This document shows positions 62,101 to 64,000 of a DNA stretch of 64,000 nt, piece after piece (the first letter of the stretch is position 1; each line of letters starts with the position of its first letter). A program made the translations under genes and the position numbers. The notes under the pieces were generated by a model. The model was given only the letters and a program-made list of their open reading frames with translations. It had not been told where the DNA came from and made no database searches. This DNA comes from Saccharum officinarum. Its lineage: Eukaryota > Streptophyta > Magnoliopsida > Poales > Poaceae. The stretch spans positions 99,716,036 through 99,780,035 of the forward strand of contig CM036168.1 in NCBI GenBank assembly GCA_020631735.1. Direction: 5' to 3'.

Positions 62101-62858
62101 ACCTCATTATAAGCCCAGCTACTAACATACATCATTATATGCTTTCTGGAATTCTGTCATGGACATAATTGTAGAAATGATAATGCCCATTGCATAAATT
62201 TTTGAAGAAACCCCAAGAGTAGTCCTGTTACGATGCAATAGTTAACCACAAGTTCCTCATGCACCAACGGAGGGGGGAAATCAGGAGTTTGAGTGTGCAG
62301 CCACTCATAATGCATAAGGTCAAATGTCCTGACAGAAATTCAGTGGTTCAACCATTGCCCCACGCCCCCCACTAAGTTAGTTTAACTGTTTCAGTGTTCA
62401 AATAAAGCATTCACAGTTCAATAAGGATCAATGCTACTACTATCATAATATTAGTTCAACAGAAGTCAGTATCTAGTGGCACAAGCACACACATACATGC
62501 AGCTCAAGCGATGCATTGGCTCCAAATATAGTACCAGCGATATATGGAGAGCCTAAATGTGTAGGGCGAATTACTTTGCCGAGACCCGGATGCGCCGGCG
62601 GGAGCGGAGCTCATCCATAACGGAGTCTACTATAGTATGCGCCATGCGGCTCCGGCAGCCGCCGTGGAGGCCAGAGGAGCACCCTCCAGCGAAAGCGGCG
62701 GCTGGGCGGACGGCGCGTCGGAGGGGGTGGAGACGGAAGAAGGCGAGCGCCGCCGAGGAGCAGCCGCCCGCTGCCCGCGCCGCCATGGGCGAGGGCCCCA
62801 TGGACCCGCGACGAATGGCGGTTGGGCGTAGGCCGGTAGGGTTTAGTTCGCCGGCCAC
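56073..62858 (-). CDS. RNR1: Organellar exoribonuclease II/R (RNB domain), RNR1 type
   Basis: A 3'-5' exoribonuclease that in Arabidopsis matures rRNA and other transcripts in chloroplasts and mitochondria. Fourteen exons on the minus strand: 62858-62575, 61593-61434, 61304-61191, 61121-61044, 60963-60835, 60411-60192, 59563-59381, 59300-59238, 59136-59030, 58951-58802, 58638-58479, 58088-57693, 57503-57279 and 56210-56073. All have GT/AG borders, for about 800 residues, the family length. An Arg/Ser/Ala-rich N-terminus looks like a transit peptide. The RNB catalytic Asp cluster is in YAIDVDEADE-LDDALSAT. IPGYVQFTSPIRRYVDLLAHYQ-type sequence marks the RNB end, and an S1-like C-terminus ends DTEDSE. 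In the exon 60411-60192 one extra A (at about 60360-60362, gaaac for gaac) shifts the frame; a homopolymer read error is likely. The alternative start is Met20 of the same frame. Confidence 0.94.
56562..56792. mobile_element. Tourist MITE downstream in the last RNR1 intron
   Basis: Inverted ends ggccctgtttggtt and aaccaaacagggcc, with the 3-bp duplication taa on both sides (56559-56561 and 56793-56795), the hallmark of PIF/Harbinger-type insertion. 231 bp, non-coding. It lies between RNR1 exons 57503-57279 and 56210-56073, so inside the last intron. Confidence 0.85.
59642..60003. mobile_element. Stowaway MITE in an RNR1 intron
   Basis: The left end ctacctttgtccagaaaag and the right end (reverse complement ctccctccgtccagaaaag) are inverted repeats, flanked by ta (59640-59641 and 60004-60005) as in Tc1/mariner-type Stowaway elements. 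It lies in the intron between exons 60411-60192 and 59563-59381 and is interrupted by a SINE at 59754-59847. Confidence 0.85.
59754..59847 (-). mobile_element. SINE fragment with inverted 5' part, inserted in the Stowaway
   Basis: It is flanked by an 11-bp direct repeat caaataagtat (59743-59753 and 59848-59858). Read on the minus strand, it has the 5' region of a grass tRNA-derived SINE in inverted orientation (ggcctggtgcagttggtgag on the plus strand). It continues into the 3' region in normal orientation (cccttccccagaccccactc...gggagcctctggcactgggt). This inverted-5' layout with target duplication resembles twin-primed retroposition. Confidence 0.65.
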
Positions 62859-63615
62859 GCAATCTCCGCCTCCCCCTCTCGGGTGGGGCTTTGGCTGGCG
62901 ATAAGAGACGACGAACTCCCGCGGCCGCGAGTGGAAAGGCGACGATGAAGTGGGGGATGAGTCACTTCCATTTCCATCTGTCGTGAATTTCTGACATATG
63001 GGCCGCTTGCTATGGGGCTGTCATGTCAGAAAGCCACGACAGCGAGTCAGCGAAAGTGGGTCCTGCGACTTCGATTCGGCTATTTCTACGTGGGCCTTAA
63101 GGATGGGTCTTTACATGGGCCTTGCACCTTGGAGAATGGAGACGCGTGGCCTTTCTGTTCCGCTCGTGTTTGGGCTTAGCGGGAAGCTCCCATATATGGT
63201 CCGTAACTATCTCGTTTTGCTCAAAAAAAAAACCCTCCGTATCTCGTTGCTCTGCAAAAAAGACCTCCGTGTCTCGTGAGGCGCCTGTACAAGGAGTGGT
63301 TCTATGTATTTTTCGAAGAGTGAGAGATAATGGCAAGAGACTACGGTTGACCTTGGTCAGATAAAATTGCGGTTGTGAGATGTGTGATTTCTACATTTTT
63401 GCATACCAATTCTATGGCACGCGTTTCGTGAGATGGTCCGACAGTGGGAGAGTGTTAAACTGTTAATATCACATGATGAAAGTATCATTGACCACTAGCT
63501 ACAGGTTCCATGCATCAACCCTGAATTCCTGATATACGTACTGGCAAAGCGTTTAATGTCATGTTCTGCCTTTCTGCAGATATGTCAAATTCTCCGAATA
63601 CAGTAGCACCTGCTA
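62859..63615. other. Probable RNR1 promoter and intergenic sequence
   Basis: No gene is recognised. GC-rich sequence just upstream of the RNR1 ATG (62859-62950) fits a 5' UTR and promoter. A small inverted pair of ctccgt...tctcg-containing runs with poly-A (about 63222-63275) resembles decayed MITE ends. The plus-strand frames here have no motif. Confidence 0.4.
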
Positions 63616-63878
63616 GGCCTTGTTTAGTTCCCCAATTCTCCTCAAATTCCACTATGCAAAAAGAAGATTCTCCGTCACATCAAAATATTGGCAAATGCAT
63701 GGAGTACTAAATGCTGATGAAATTAAAAACTAATTGCACAGTTTTGTTGTACTTTACGAGACGAACATTTTAAGCCTAGTTAGTCAAAATTTGGATAATT
63801 TTTACCAAATATAAACGAAATGCTACAGGAATTCTGATACAGTGTTTTTCTTCCCTATTCGCCGAACTAAACGAGGCC
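63616..63878. mobile_element. MITE, ttgtttagttcc family, complete
   Basis: Left end ggccttgtttagttcc and right end gaactaaacgaggcc are inverted repeats. The interior has gcacagttttgttgtacttt and aaatgctacag. 263 bp. The truncated copy at 13820-14010 is the same family. I see no clear target duplication. Confidence 0.75.
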
Positions 63879-64000
63879 CTGGTTGGTTTTCAGGCAGCGA
63901 TCGATTCCTTTCAGCGATTTCTGGATCCGAGCACGCACAGGCATGGCCATATCCGCAGTTAATTAATGCGAGAGCGATGCCCGAGCTCACTCGCTTTAAT

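Noticed and set aside
62557..62904. A plus-strand frame overlapping the RNR1 first exon
   Set aside because: It is the antisense shadow of the GC-rich RNR1 transit-peptide exon, which has matching splice sites and family similarity.

Overview
The window is nuclear DNA of a plant, most likely a panicoid grass of the sorghum, sugarcane and Miscanthus group. This rests on grass-style MITEs (Tourist, Stowaway and hAT-like families), very long nested LTR retrotransposons with GC-rich LTRs, intron-rich housekeeping genes, and protein sequences closest to what I know from maize, rice and sorghum. The species itself is inferred. Two runs of exactly 100 N (7219-7318 and 38503-38602) are scaffold gaps. 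Many one-base homopolymer differences between repeat copies suggest a long-read assembly with residual indel errors.

Layout. 1-7218: repeat-rich DNA holding a foldback Mutator-like element (1052-1768) and a broken PIF/Harbinger transposase on the minus strand, which is itself split by a copia-type LTR (3552-5325). 7378-10928 (+): a three-repeat MYB (MYB3R) gene whose first exon or exons are lost in the gap. 11830-14010: a duplicated segment, a degenerate tandem array of about 160 bp units, and MITEs. 14637-18209 (+): a complete nine-exon cytosolic triosephosphate isomerase gene. 18446-20805: MITEs and a Mutator-like non-autonomous element. 21788-22704 (+): a five-exon single-C2-domain protein gene. 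56073-62858 (-): a 14-exon organellar RNase R (RNR1-type) gene.

Between the C2 gene and RNR1 lies a 31 kb nest of LTR retroelements that can be unpicked from target-site duplications. A gypsy solo LTR (A; 23269-54255, TSD gatgt) carries a copia element (B; 26297-52581, TSD cctgc). B carries a gypsy chromovirus block (C; 34493-51486). The right LTR of C carries a solo copia LTR (D; 47988-50238, TSD cccac). Block C has three LTRs, no matching TSD, and has removed the 5' end of B. This is best explained by recombination between two separate gypsy insertions.

The most interesting item is in block C. Where gag and protease should be, there is a 324-residue ORF (44534-43560, minus strand) whose protein starts exactly at its ATG with the histone H3 tail, MARTKQTARKSTGG. 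K4, K9 and S10 are kept and the K14 and K18 positions are arginine. A middle domain, a coiled coil and an acidic C-terminus follow. The pol gene just downstream ends in a chromodomain, a class of domain that reads H3 tails. One element therefore carries both a possible histone mimic and a possible histone reader.

The four host genes have unrelated roles (cell-cycle transcription, glycolysis, Ca/lipid-linked C2 signalling, organelle RNA processing). They show ordinary plant gene spacing, with no sign of an operon or cluster.
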